Below, one piece after another: positions 1 through 9,184 of a stretch of DNA of 51,487 nucleotides. Position 1 is the first letter of the stretch; the number at the start of each line of letters is the position of its first letter. Below the pieces are notes generated by a model that was not told where the DNA came from, searched no databases, and saw only the letters and a program-made list of their open reading frames with translations. The translations under genes were made by a program, and so were the position numbers. Source of the stretch: Bacteroides sp. SM23_62 (lineage in GTDB: Bacteria > Bacteroidota > Bacteroidia > Bacteroidales > SM23-62). Where the stretch lies: assembly GCA_001303955.1 (NCBI GenBank), contig LJUP01000004.1:1-51487 (forward strand), given 5' to 3'.

Positions 1-17
1 TTAAGTGGAGTGTAAAA

Positions 18-590
18 ATGAAAACAATTAATAGTATTTTATTTATTTTTATCTGTATCATATCAAATCATTCCTGTATTGAGCACAGGGATAGTCTAGA
101 AGAAATTAAAGCATACAAACCCGATGATGAATATTTTAAAGCCAGTTTAGTTAACCTACATTTTATTATAGAAACTTCTCCGATTAACAAAGTTGATACA
201 GTATTCAAACAGCTGATTTCAAGCCATGATTTACCCGTTAGTGCCAACGGATGTCAAAACGGTGTTTATATTGGTGAATCACCCTATGATGCTTACGATT
301 ACAGACATTGGGTCAAAATCGAAATTAAAGATGAAAGAATTATATCTATTGATTATAATGAAATTCATAAATCTGGAACAGGTAAGCAGGAAGATGAATC
401 CTATTGCAAGAAGATGAGTGTCACCGGAACCACGCCGGCTATAGCTTATCCAAATTTAGAAAATCAGCTGCTCGAGAAACAAAATATGATGTCTGTGGAT
501 GCGGTTTCAGGAGCTACTTATTCTCTGTATAGGCTTAGATATGCGGTGACCCTTGCTCTAATGCAGGCCAGGATTGCTAAGCAATTATAA
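18..590 (+). CDS. FMN-binding-domain lipoprotein (putative)
   Basis: A 190-residue exported protein. The N-terminus has a Lys, a hydrophobic stretch (residues 7-16) and a Cys at 20, so it may be a lipoprotein, although the lipobox (NHSC) is weak. The C-terminal half fits the FMN-binding domain seen in RnfG and NqrC: an NGVYIG strand near 81-86, a VKIEIKDERI strand at 99-108 and the motif DAVSGAT at 161-167. In that family an ApbE-type transferase attaches FMN to the Thr of this motif (here Thr167), giving an extracytoplasmic electron carrier. Flavinylation is inferred. No ApbE gene or obvious redox partner is visible here. A GGAG ribosome-binding site lies just before the ATG. The upstream context lies outside the window. 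Confidence 0.72.
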   Translation: MKTINSILFIFICIISNHSCIEHRDSLEEIKAYKPDDEYFKASLVNLHFIIETSPINKVDTVFKQLISSHDLPVSANGCQNGVYIGESPYDAYDYRHWVKIEIKDERIISIDYNEIHKSGTGKQEDESYCKKMSVTGTTPAIAYPNLENQLLEKQNMMSVDAVSGATYSLYRLRYAVTLALMQARIAKQL

Positions 591-690
591 TCCGCATGTT
601 AAAGCCGATCTTAACAGAGTGAAATGGGAATTCGAATTAATCTGCAAAAATATATTACTTTATTATGTCCCTTAAAATCACCTCGAGCTA

Positions 691-3111
691 ATGATGATAA
701 GGAACTACTTAAAGATAACCTTTCGTAAATTTTACAAATATAAATCGTATTCGCTTATCAATATTTTCGGGCTATCTCTCGGTATATTGTGCAGTATATT
801 GATTTTCTCATATATAGGATATGAACTTTCTTATGATGGTTACCATAAAAATGCAGATAATATTTATCGCATAGTATCCCGCAGAACATCGATGGGCAAG
901 ACAGTAGAACTTGCACTGGCTCCTGCTCCTATTGGTCCGACCATGATCAAAGATTTTCCTGAAGTGGTCGATGCAGTTAGATTTAGCCCCACCGTTAGAA
1001 GAGCATTCCGTTATAAAGATAAGAAATTCTTTGAGACAGGGGTACTTTATGCAGATCAATCTGTCTTTAACGTGTTTTCTTTTGATTTAATTGAAGGTGA
1101 TCCAAAAACGGCACTGGAAGTTCCTTTCACCATGGTATTAACAGAAAAAACAGCTCACAAGTACTTTGGGAATGAGAGTGCAGTGGGAAAAGTAATAAAA
1201 TGGGATAACAAACATGATTATCAAATTACGGGTGTTGTGAAAGATCCTCCACCAAATTCACATTTTACTTTTAATGTTCTTGCATCTTTTTCAACGTTTA
1301 TAAAATACGATCCCAGAATAGGTTCATGGAGAGGCGGCAGCTTTCAAACCTATTTGTTATTACAGAAAAATACCAGGTATGAAGAATTTGAGCAAAAAAT
1401 GACCGACTTTAATAAAACTTATCTCGGACCTATATTAAAGGAAATGGGTGTTGAGTTACAAACATTTCTGCAACCTCTCAAAAGTATACATTTACTTTCT
1501 CATCTTGAGTATGAATTAAGTACAAACAGCGATATTCGTATTATCTATGTTCTAGTAGCAATTGCCATAGCAATATTACTTATAGCGTGTATAAACTTTA
1601 TAAATCTGGCAACGGCCTTTTCATCAAGCAGATCAAGGGAAATTGGATTACGAAAAGTTCTCGGAGCGGAGCGAAAGAAACTGGTTTTTCAGTTCTATAG
1701 TGAAGCTTTCGTTTTCACCATAATATCATCGATAATCGCCATCGCAATGGCATGGCTTATTTTACCCTATTTTAACATCCTCGCGAATCGGGAAATCTCC
1801 ATAACTCACTTTCAGATACCCTACCTGGTTGTTAGTTTTCTAGCAATAGTCCTATTTGTTGGATTTTTCGCCGGTAGTTACCCTGCTTTCTACCTTTCAG
1901 CATTGAGCCCTGTCTCAGGTCTCAGAGGAAATGATCAAAAAGGATCACAGAATGCATTGCTTCGTTCAATATTAGTTATTTTTCAATTCTCTGTTTCCAT
2001 CATCTTAATCATCTCTACTATTATTATCTTTAAGCAACAGAAATTTATGAGGGATAAAGATCTCGGTTTCAATACGCATAATTTATTAGTTATTGCTCTT
2101 CAGAATGACAATGTGCGCTTTGGGCTTGAATCATTTAAAAACGAATTGCTCAATATTAAAGGTGTTGTGAGCGCCGGAGCTTCCACCATGGTTCCTGGGG
2201 AAATATATTTGTTTAACGTCGATGTGTACCCAGAGGGATTTTCTGGAGGCCAGGGGTTCAGAATGCAAAATTTTTATATCGATCATGATTTCTTAAATAC
2301 CTTTGAAATTGAAATTACACAAGGACGAGGTTTTCTAAAGGAAATAACAACGGATGCCACAGACGCTGTGATGATCAATGAAACAGCCGCTAAAAAATTG
2401 GAATGGGATCAACCGATAGGTAAAAATATTGAAATACCCTCCCCTTTTTCAACAGAAATATACAAAAAGACAGTTATCGGGGTATTCAGGGATATTCACC
2501 AGAGGACCCTATATTCGGTGGTTGAACCAACGTTTATTGAATATGTACGTACTGAGGGGGCCATTGAAAACAGAGCACGCAGGCTCACTATTCGCTTGAA
2601 TGGCAATGATATCTCAAAGACTATGAAAACCATCGAGCACAAGTGGTATGATATGTTTCCGGATCACCCCTACTATTCCTTTTTTCTCGATGAATATTTT
2701 GCCAGTCTACATCAAACTGAAGAAAGATTGGGCAGTATATTTAGAACCTTTGCCATATTAGCTGTAATTATCGGATGTCTTGGTCTATTTGGATTAGCTT
2801 CCTTTATAACTGAAAGACGTACAAAGGAAATTGGAATCAGAAAAGTAATGGGATCGACGGTTGGTTCTATCGTATTTCTGCTCTGCAAAAAATTTATTTT
2901 TCTGATCATAATTGCGAATATAATTGCTTGGCCCGCTGCTTTCTATATAGTAAAAAAATGGCTCCAGAATTTTCCCTATGCAGTAAGTATTGATGTAGGC
3001 ACATTTATTTTTACAGCTATTCTTACTATGTTTTTCACATTATTAACCGTGGGATATCGTATAGTTAAAGCTGCTCGTAAAAATCCAGTCGTATCACTAC
3101 GCTATGAATAG
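691..3111 (+). CDS. ABC transporter permease, double FtsX/MacB type
   Basis: An 806-residue membrane protein with the two-copy layout common in Bacteroidetes-like genomes: TM1 near 22-43, a periplasmic MacB-like domain, three TM segments from about 282 to 400 (first FtsX domain), a further TM near 425-447, a second periplasmic domain, and a final FtsX domain from about 675 to 800. Short conserved FtsX motifs follow the first TM of each FtsX domain: REIGLRKVLGA in the first and KEIGIRKVMGS in the second. Such permeases pair with a separate ATPase and drive lipoprotein, peptide or drug export by mechanotransmission. No ATPase gene is adjacent. The start is an ATG-ATG pair with only a weak ribosome-binding site. 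The substrate cannot be told from sequence. Confidence 0.88.
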   Translation: MMIRNYLKITFRKFYKYKSYSLINIFGLSLGILCSILIFSYIGYELSYDGYHKNADNIYRIVSRRTSMGKTVELALAPAPIGPTMIKDFPEVVDAVRFSPTVRRAFRYKDKKFFETGVLYADQSVFNVFSFDLIEGDPKTALEVPFTMVLTEKTAHKYFGNESAVGKVIKWDNKHDYQITGVVKDPPPNSHFTFNVLASFSTFIKYDPRIGSWRGGSFQTYLLLQKNTRYEEFEQKMTDFNKTYLGPILKEMGVELQTFLQPLKSIHLLSHLEYELSTNSDIRIIYVLVAIAIAILLIACINFINLATAFSSSRSREIGLRKVLGAERKKLVFQFYSEAFVFTIISSIIAIAMAWLILPYFNILANREISITHFQIPYLVVSFLAIVLFVGFFAGSYPAFYLSALSPVSGLRGNDQKGSQNALLRSILVIFQFSVSIILIISTIIIFKQQKFMRDKDLGFNTHNLLVIALQNDNVRFGLESFKNELLNIKGVVSAGASTMVPGEIYLFNVDVYPEGFSGGQGFRMQNFYIDHDFLNTFEIEITQGRGFLKEITTDATDAVMINETAAKKLEWDQPIGKNIEIPSPFSTEIYKKTVIGVFRDIHQRTLYSVVEPTFIEYVRTEGAIENRARRLTIRLNGNDISKTMKTIEHKWYDMFPDHPYYSFFLDEYFASLHQTEERLGSIFRTFAILAVIIGCLGLFGLASFITERRTKEIGIRKVMGSTVGSIVFLLCKKFIFLIIIANIIAWPAAFYIVKKWLQNFPYAVSIDVGTFIFTAILTMFFTLLTVGYRIVKAARKNPVVSLRYE

Positions 3112-3202
3112 TATTTTCCCATAAGATTAAGAAGCAAATATCAGGAACTAAGTAATTCTTATAATAAGAAATAATTTAGGACTTGAGAAACAGCTGCTTA
3201 TT

Positions 3203-4018
3203 TCATGTTTGCCTCTTTTTTAACTGTTCCAGATAATAGGCCCATCTACTATCACAGGCCGGGCATGTTCCAAAATCACAAAGCAATTTATCTGGATGAG
3301 TACTAAAAAACGACAGGCCATCTTTTAGCAGCTTTTGTAGCGACAAATAATAGCCATGTAATTCTCCATATGAAAAAGTACTGATCTGGTGCTCCTGAAG
3401 CAAAAATGTTTCAAAATTCTTATAGGATTTGCTGCAGCCGGGTACTTCAATCAGTTTTTGTTCTCCGTTTGTCGAAATAGCAGTCGGTTCTACACCTAAA
3501 TGTTCCCAGGGCGAATAGCTGATCCAGGGTAATTTTGCCTTTATCTCGATATAATGCCCAAAACTTAAAGCCTTGAAATCCGCTCCTAACAATAAAATAT
3601 AGGCTTCCTGCTGCTGAGCTAGCCACTCCAAAACACTACCGGCGCCTAAAGGACTGATGGGAGCATTACTTTTATCAATATATTTTTTTACAATTCCCCA
3701 CAAACAGAAGGAATGAGTTGGTGATGCCGTGCGAACCACACCTCTTGTATTTCTAAATACTTCACTAATTGCTCCAACCTTACTGTGGGATCTTTTTTGG
3801 TCATATATTTCATTCCTCCCTGTATTTTTTTTAAAACAGTAAGTAAAAGCAGGTATAATCAAAGATCCGTTACCATTTACCAACAATTTCAGGGTATTGA
3901 TAACATCACCCGGTTTAATACCCGGAAATGCAGCACGTATCCGACGGAATGAACTGTGGAGCATTAAATGTATCCCCGCTGTGATTCCCAAAGATTTTAA
4001 GAAGTCATAAAGTGACAT
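3203..4018 (-). CDS. AAC(3)-family N-acetyltransferase
   Basis: A 271-residue protein matching the aminoglycoside 3-N-acetyltransferase fold. Landmarks are an HSSFRRI motif near 21-27, a GDVINTL helix, SLIIPAFTY near 52-60, a VRTASPTHSF segment near 95-104 and a LLLGADF strand near 142-148. The family uses acetyl-CoA to acylate amino groups, but many chromosomal members are not resistance genes. This one has a Cys-rich tail (C247, C252, C255, with CPAC) that may bind a metal, as in relatives in polysaccharide or secondary-metabolite loci. It stands alone between oppositely oriented genes. The ribosome-binding site is weak. The natural substrate is unknown. Confidence 0.8.
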   Translation of the reverse strand: MSLYDFLKSLGITAGIHLMLHSSFRRIRAAFPGIKPGDVINTLKLLVNGNGSLIIPAFTYCFKKNTGRNEIYDQKRSHSKVGAISEVFRNTRGVVRTASPTHSFCLWGIVKKYIDKSNAPISPLGAGSVLEWLAQQQEAYILLLGADFKALSFGHYIEIKAKLPWISYSPWEHLGVEPTAISTNGEQKLIEVPGCSKSYKNFETFLLQEHQISTFSYGELHGYYLSLQKLLKDGLSFFSTHPDKLLCDFGTCPACDSRWAYYLEQLKKRQT

Positions 4019-4316
4019 TGTATTTCAGCAAGTTGTTAAGCACTTCATGAGAAGAGTGAAGTCCTCAGTGATAATAGCACACCAACCTTCAATTCCAAAA
4101 CAAATATTATTTCTCATATTATTAAAATTAAGAGTAGGGATTTATAACATAATTTACAATATAATTCTTATCTGCAAAACAGGAATAAAAGCCAGTACCT
4201 GCTATGTATAAAACTGTTTTGTATTTATAATGCAACACTTCTCCTTAAAGTAACGTATTTAAAAGTAGGTTCGGAAGAATCATGCACATTTTAAAGTAGC
4301 CGAAAGGAGGTACCTA
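4019..4316. other. divergent intergenic region, about 300 bp
   Basis: This AT-rich gap separates the leftward acetyltransferase gene from the rightward 133-residue gene and must hold promoters for both. I could not single out a convincing -35/-10 pair. A strong ribosome-binding site (AAAGGAGG) lies at the right end, just before the ATG at 4317. I see no small gene or RNA. Confidence 0.4.
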
Positions 4317-4718
4317 ATGTGTAAGTTAAAAATTTTGTTTGTTCCCCTTCTGGCTAGCATTTTAATCGGTATTGGCCTTGCACAGGAAGAGGATATGGAT
4401 TGGAAAGGCTACAACGATAACCTGCTCAGGTTTTTAAGATCGAACGACGATAGCCTAAAGATCCTAGCTATGCAAAGCATCATCTTACACGGTGACAAAG
4501 TAAATGTTAACCAGGAGGTTTATACCATTTACAATATCTACCGTTCGCATAAGAATGAGAAAGTGAGACAGTTGGCACTGGTTGCGCTTTACAAGATCAA
4601 CAATGTGTGGGTCCTGAAAAATCTGATTAAAGACTATTACAAGGAAACTAACCTTGTTATACGTGGCCAAATTGCTTCTATATTGAAAGAAAATCCTGTC
4701 TTATATGCCGTCCGCTAA
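4317..4718 (+). CDS. small exported HEAT-repeat-like protein
   Basis: A 133-residue protein with a signal peptide (Cys/Lys start, hydrophobic residues 6-21, cleavage probably after the Ala of GLAQ). The mature part is helical, with two or three HEAT/armadillo-like units: LLRFLRSNDDSLKILAMQSI, then a unit around KNEKVRQLALVALYKI, then a final degenerate one ending in IRGQIASILKEN. This pattern suggests a periplasmic scaffold or adaptor, but no family is recognised and no partner is indicated. A strong ribosome-binding site, AAAGGAGG, precedes the ATG. The gene is monocistronic and ends at a clear terminator shared with the convergent permease gene. Confidence 0.7.
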   Translation: MCKLKILFVPLLASILIGIGLAQEEDMDWKGYNDNLLRFLRSNDDSLKILAMQSIILHGDKVNVNQEVYTIYNIYRSHKNEKVRQLALVALYKINNVWVLKNLIKDYYKETNLVIRGQIASILKENPVLYAVR

Positions 4719-4742
4719 TATACAGCTACGATAGAAATAATT

Positions 4743-4775
4743 AAAAACCTGCATACCTAACTATGCAGGTTTTTT
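4743..4775. terminator. bidirectional intrinsic terminator
   Basis: A perfect 13-bp inverted repeat with a 6-base loop. The left arm is AAAAACCTGCATA (4743-4755) and the right arm is TATGCAGGTTTTT (4762-4774), followed by more T residues. Because A-runs and T-runs flank the stem on both sides, it can stop transcription of the rightward 133-residue gene and of the leftward permease gene. Confidence 0.92.
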
Positions 4776-4779
4776 ATTT

Positions 4780-7077
4780 TTATCCCATTATCTTCTTTAA
4801 CAAAGATTTAACGATCCCCTCATATTTTTTTACCACTAATACCGAAGTGGGAGAATAGCGGGCCACTTTCTCCGATATTTCTCCAAACAACATTTTACGA
4901 AAGAAGGGTTCTTTGGCAGCCCCTATCACTACCAGATCAAATTCTCGGCTTGCTTTGGCGATTCCTCCCGCAATAGATTGGGATCTAATTAATTTTTTTT
5001 GTTTTACTACAGACTGATCCAGATGCATCAGTGTTTCATCCATACGCTGGTCGCCAGCTTCTATTTCTTGAGTTTTATCCTCACCATCTTCTGCTAAAAC
5101 ATAGCCGGCGGTTACGGACATTTTCATTTCTTTTGCTATTGCATTCAAAATATCTGATGCCAGTATCGCATTCGGACCACCTGCGGTGGGCAACAAGCAT
5201 TTACCCATATCCCCTGTTTGTTCGATTTTCACCACCATTAAATCACAAGGTGCAAAGCGAATGATGCGGTCTGCAACTTCACCAAAGATACGATCTCGGG
5301 CATTGGTAAAACCCTTCCACCCTATTAATAAAAGGCTGGCACGATGGCGTTCAGTCGCAGCTAAAATTCCATCAGAGGCATTATGAGCAATTACCACCTC
5401 TGTACTCAGATTAAAACCAGATTCCGAAGCATACTTTTTCGCTTTGTTCAGGAGAGATTCCTTATGATGGGCAAAGCGCATACCCTCATGAATGGGGATT
5501 TGTCTGGGAACTTCCACCACACTAATAGCTATTAGTCGTATATTGCGCTGTTTAGCAACCGGATACCCCAAATTGAGAAGTTGCTCCACATTGTCGGGAT
5601 TGTATAAAGCGATGATTACCGATTGTTCCTGGTCAGCTTCTGGACCATAAGAGCCAGGTAACAAAACCTGAGCTTCTAAAACAGCCGCTCTTTTTTCAAA
5701 AACAGCGTAATAAAGAAGGAGTCCAAAAGCAATCCACCCTGCGGTGACATACCAGGCTATGGGCTGAAATTTAAATTGATAGAGAGCCAGAAATACGTTC
5801 AGGATAAATCCCAATACGGGAATTGCAGGATAAAGTGGTACACGATATCTTCTTGGAATTTCGGGATATTTTCTTCTCAGGGCTATTACCGATAAATTAA
5901 CCAGTGCAAAAGTAAGAAGAAAGATAAGACTCGCAGCAGAACCCACCGCTTCAATAGGCAGCGTGAGTGCCATGCTCAACAAGATAACACCGGTTGTGAA
6001 AATTGCTACGTGAGGAGTTCGCCTTTTGAGGTGAATCTGTGAAATTTTTTTCGGCAACCACAAATCCCGACCCATTGAGAAGGCAACGCGGGAAGCTGCC
6101 ATAACCGTCGCATTAAGTGCCGACATTGTTGAGAGTAAACCTCCAAAGACAATAATCGCCACTCCAATAGCAGGCATAAAATCTTCCGCAGCTCGAACAA
6201 TGGCTGTCTCTTTAAATCGGCCTAAAAATTGCCAGGTAGGTTCATCGCCGCGACGCAATGCCGTAAGAGATACAAATAAAATCAGTAAATATATAAGCAC
6301 TGTAATTCCCAATGCAATAAAGGTAGCTCTGGGGATATTTTTTTCAGGATTTTTGATTTCTTCAGCAACGGTTGCGATTAAGTCGTATCCTTCGAAAGCA
6401 ATAAAGGTGAGACCCATGGCGACCAAAACACCTCCAAGACCGGCTGGGAAAAAAGGCATCAGGTTAGTGAAGGTGTAGTCTGTCGTTTCAGACAGTTGCT
6501 TTATTCCAAAAAATATAAAAATACATAATATAACAATTTTCGATAGAGTCAGGATATTTTCAGTCTTGCCGGTTACTTCAGTGCCCCGAACATTTAACAG
6601 TACGAACATAGTACCAATAAGAATGGTTATGATTAAGATAGCTGAATGTTCACCAACTACCTGCAATAGCGGTGTAGTTATATCTGGAAGGTACTTAATA
6701 AAAAACTCCCAGAAGTATCCCGCAAAACCAAGAGCATATAGGCTACATGCCACTGTGTAGGCAAACCATAGCATCCAGCCGGCGATAAAGCCCGTTGCTC
6801 CGGGAAAAGCCATACGAACAAAGGAGTATCCGCCCCCTGCGCGGGGAATTGCAGAAGCAAGCTCCGCATATGCGAAGGCGGTAAGCAAGGTAACCAGACC
6901 ATTTAAGGCAAAAGCCAGAATAGCTGCTGGACCAGCTTCACCCGCTGCTATTCCGGTTAAGACAAATATACCTGCACCAATCATTGCCCCTATGCCAATC
7001 ATAGTGGCATCAAATAAACCGAGATCCCGGGCAAAGGTGGCCTGATTCGTTTTTGCGGAAGTTCTATCTAAAGCCAT
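4780..7077 (-). CDS. APC amino-acid permease fused to two UspA domains
   Basis: A 765-residue protein. Residues 1 to about 470 form a 12-TM amino acid-polyamine-organocation (APC) permease, with the early glycine-rich segment GIGAMIGAGIF near 27-37 and GGGYSFVR near 80. Residues from about 480 to 750 hold two universal stress protein domains. The first carries the run GWKG-(9 residues)-G, close to the Usp nucleotide-binding motif but with Glu where Ser/Thr is usual. The second has VVIGAAKE in the same place. Fused Usp domains are known in this transporter family and are thought to sense nucleotides or stress. The substrate is probably an amino acid. The gene begins upstream of the shared terminator at 4743-4775 and follows the ThuA-like gene by 82 bp. 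Confidence 0.9.
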   Translation of the reverse strand: MALDRTSAKTNQATFARDLGLFDATMIGIGAMIGAGIFVLTGIAAGEAGPAAILAFALNGLVTLLTAFAYAELASAIPRAGGGYSFVRMAFPGATGFIAGWMLWFAYTVACSLYALGFAGYFWEFFIKYLPDITTPLLQVVGEHSAILIITILIGTMFVLLNVRGTEVTGKTENILTLSKIVILCIFIFFGIKQLSETTDYTFTNLMPFFPAGLGGVLVAMGLTFIAFEGYDLIATVAEEIKNPEKNIPRATFIALGITVLIYLLILFVSLTALRRGDEPTWQFLGRFKETAIVRAAEDFMPAIGVAIIVFGGLLSTMSALNATVMAASRVAFSMGRDLWLPKKISQIHLKRRTPHVAIFTTGVILLSMALTLPIEAVGSAASLIFLLTFALVNLSVIALRRKYPEIPRRYRVPLYPAIPVLGFILNVFLALYQFKFQPIAWYVTAGWIAFGLLLYYAVFEKRAAVLEAQVLLPGSYGPEADQEQSVIIALYNPDNVEQLLNLGYPVAKQRNIRLIAISVVEVPRQIPIHEGMRFAHHKESLLNKAKKYASESGFNLSTEVVIAHNASDGILAATERHRASLLLIGWKGFTNARDRIFGEVADRIIRFAPCDLMVVKIEQTGDMGKCLLPTAGGPNAILASDILNAIAKEMKMSVTAGYVLAEDGEDKTQEIEAGDQRMDETLMHLDQSVVKQKKLIRSQSIAGGIAKASREFDLVVIGAAKEPFFRKMLFGEISEKVARYSPTSVLVVKKYEGIVKSLLKKIMG

Positions 7078-7159
7078 TTATCTTTCAATAAAAGAAAGCA
7101 ATAATGTGATTCCCCGTAATGAGATTCCTGCATGCACCGCAATGACATCTAGAAATGAA

Positions 7160-7891
7160 TTATATCGATTTCCCAGCAACCCAAAAAATGGCGTTTTGTA
7201 TCAATTTACGATAACTTTCTTCTTGATAAGCGTGGTGGTCATGTCCTAATAATATATAAACGATTTTTGAATTTTGGTATTTATGGGCCCAGGCTACATA
7301 CTCAGCACAATCAGTATGGGACACAGTGAGTAAAGGCTGGACACTCGGTAGAATTTCGATACCTTTATATCCCTCATCTTTAATCTGAAAATCTTTCAAA
7401 CCATCAGTTACTGCATGTGTGGTGTCAGCAATTTTAACGTGTAAAATTAGATCGTGTTTGTATGTAGAACCAGCACTAACCTGGTCATCGCTTTCTTTAA
7501 GTACATATTTCCCACCGATTATGTTTTTATATTCCGCCCAATTTTGATATGAAGCCAGCGAATGATGCAAAAAAACAATACCTCTACCCTTTTCCAGTAA
7601 ATTTAAGAAGCCTACTTTCTCCTGCTCAGTGATGTGCTGCCACATGTCGTAAAAGACCAAAACATCATATTTTCCAACTTGATTAAACATCATGGCCTGA
7701 TTTGCCTCTGGTTGTGAAATGGTATCATACTGTATATGTTCAAAGCTATCAAAAATTTCATAGAATGAAGCTTCAAAATCGTGTCCGCCAGTAATAATTA
7801 ATATATTTAACATTGATCTTTTCTCCTCCCGGCCATATAAAAGAGAAACAAGTGTAAGAATCAGAAATAAAACTTTTATAAATTTAAACAT
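7160..7891 (-). CDS. exported ThuA-like domain protein
   Basis: A 243-residue protein with a signal peptide (residues 1-20) and a ThuA/glutamine-amidotransferase-like fold. Landmarks are ILIITGGHDFEAS near 30-42, YDVLVFYDMW near 75-84, GIVFLHHSLAS near 104-114 and YILLGHDHHAYQ near 212-223. ThuA-like proteins are linked to sugar metabolism and often sit beside Gfo/Idh/MocA oxidoreductases. One such exported oxidoreductase is in this window, but about 40 kb away. No classical amidotransferase Cys is evident, so an enzymatic role is unproven. A GAGGAT ribosome-binding site precedes the ATG. Confidence 0.8.
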   Translation of the reverse strand: MFKFIKVLFLILTLVSLLYGREEKRSMLNILIITGGHDFEASFYEIFDSFEHIQYDTISQPEANQAMMFNQVGKYDVLVFYDMWQHITEQEKVGFLNLLEKGRGIVFLHHSLASYQNWAEYKNIIGGKYVLKESDDQVSAGSTYKHDLILHVKIADTTHAVTDGLKDFQIKDEGYKGIEILPSVQPLLTVSHTDCAEYVAWAHKYQNSKIVYILLGHDHHAYQEESYRKLIQNAIFWVAGKSI

Positions 7892-8120
7892 TCTTTATAT
7901 CCTCATAACTTTAAACACGGAAATAGTATGTAAAAAATATTATGGATAATAAAAAACGCGGCATTAAAAAGCAAAGCTGATTAAGGAAATTATCTTTTTT
8001 AGGAGTTCATCGCTCAAAATGATCTCTATCTTAATCTTACAAAACTGCAATTCTTTTTTAATTAAAATTTTGGTATTTTTTTTAATATCTTTAATTTCCA
8101 GTCTTCTATTGAGAGAGTAA

Positions 8121-9167
8121 ATGAAATTTAAAGCCATCATCGACAATATAAAGAAACAGCAAAAGCATTTAACAATCAATTTTATCAGGAATTTTTATGG
8201 TAAAATTAGTAGTCACGTCAGATCCCAAGGGAATTTAGATTCAATTGTTATATTAGCCCGGGAAGGATTTGGAGATATTATTGTTCTATCACCATTAATA
8301 AAAATACTGAAAAGGGTTAATCCAGAAATGGAAATTACGATAGTCTGTGTAAATCGACTTGCTTATTACCTGAAATATGACAAGAACATTAAATTAGTAA
8401 TCAACGGAAAATATCCCACCAGAGCAGTAAAAAAATATATATTTGAGCAAGAATTTGATCTTTTATTCAATCCAAAAGACCACCCCTCGGTTACCTTTTT
8501 ATATCTAAGTGCAAGAATCAGAGCAAAACATCGTGTCGGTATCTATCATCCACTGCATGAAGGTTTCTTTCATCATATGATACGTTTTGATGATCCAGTC
8601 TTGATGATCAAGAAGAATTGTATGTTGCTTGATTATTTAGGAATTTCTTATACAGAAAAGGATTTACTGCCATATATACCCGATGGCCCCGTTTCGCCCG
8701 AGGTGATTCAATTTGCCAAAAATATTAAAGGAAAGGATGTCATGGCGATCAATTTAAGCGCTTCTAATAACACTAAAGAATGGCACTTTGATAAATGGAT
8801 TGAATTTTTGAAAAATGTGAAACAAGCTATGATTATAATTGCGATGCCCAAACATTATAAACAAAAACAAATTATTGAAAATTCATTTAGAAACGTTATC
8901 AAATCGCCGCCGACTAAAAGTATTTTTGATGTTAGTTATGTTATACAGCATCTTAAACTTTTAATATCACCTGATACCTCTTTAATTCATATCGCTTCCT
9001 GTTTTAATGTGCCGGTTTTGGCATTTTATCGTATAGAAAACGATCTTATAGAATTTGCACCTTTATCCGACAAACAATACACCATCGTCGCACCCGATGG
9101 AGAAATTGATAAGATCCATATAGATACCGTAACAGAAATTTTTAATACATTCGTCCGGACTTTATAA
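8121..9167 (+). CDS. glycosyltransferase family 9 (heptosyltransferase-like)
   Basis: A 348-residue cytoplasmic-face enzyme of the GT-B fold. The N-domain carries the family signature VILAREGFGDIIVLSPLIK near 43-61. The C-domain carries a substrate-phosphate region around NLSASNNTKEW and the strand-helix ISPDTSLIHIASCF near 284-297, typical of ADP-heptose:LPS heptosyltransferases. The exact donor and acceptor are not determinable. The gene is followed after 17 bp by an O-antigen ligase, which supports a role in LPS core or outer-sugar assembly. The ribosome-binding site is a modest GAGAGAG before the ATG. Confidence 0.88.
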   Translation: MKFKAIIDNIKKQQKHLTINFIRNFYGKISSHVRSQGNLDSIVILAREGFGDIIVLSPLIKILKRVNPEMEITIVCVNRLAYYLKYDKNIKLVINGKYPTRAVKKYIFEQEFDLLFNPKDHPSVTFLYLSARIRAKHRVGIYHPLHEGFFHHMIRFDDPVLMIKKNCMLLDYLGISYTEKDLLPYIPDGPVSPEVIQFAKNIKGKDVMAINLSASNNTKEWHFDKWIEFLKNVKQAMIIIAMPKHYKQKQIIENSFRNVIKSPPTKSIFDVSYVIQHLKLLISPDTSLIHIASCFNVPVLAFYRIENDLIEFAPLSDKQYTIVAPDGEIDKIHIDTVTEIFNTFVRTL

Positions 9168-9184
9168 AGGATGTACTCAAAAGT

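Noticed and set aside
3156-3170. Palindrome TTCTTATAATAAGAA between convergent genes as a terminator
   Set aside because: It has no loop, is AT-only apart from two bases and lacks a T-tract, so chance is the better explanation.
3203-4018. Calling the acetyltransferase an aminoglycoside-resistance gene
   Set aside because: The fold fits, but nothing in the context (no mobile element, no resistance cassette) supports antibiotic resistance as its role.
7964-8179. Leftward 71-residue reading frame overlapping the start of the GT9 gene
   Set aside because: Lys/Ile-rich, low-complexity translation typical of AT-rich non-coding DNA, no convincing family, and it overlaps a well-supported gene on the other strand.
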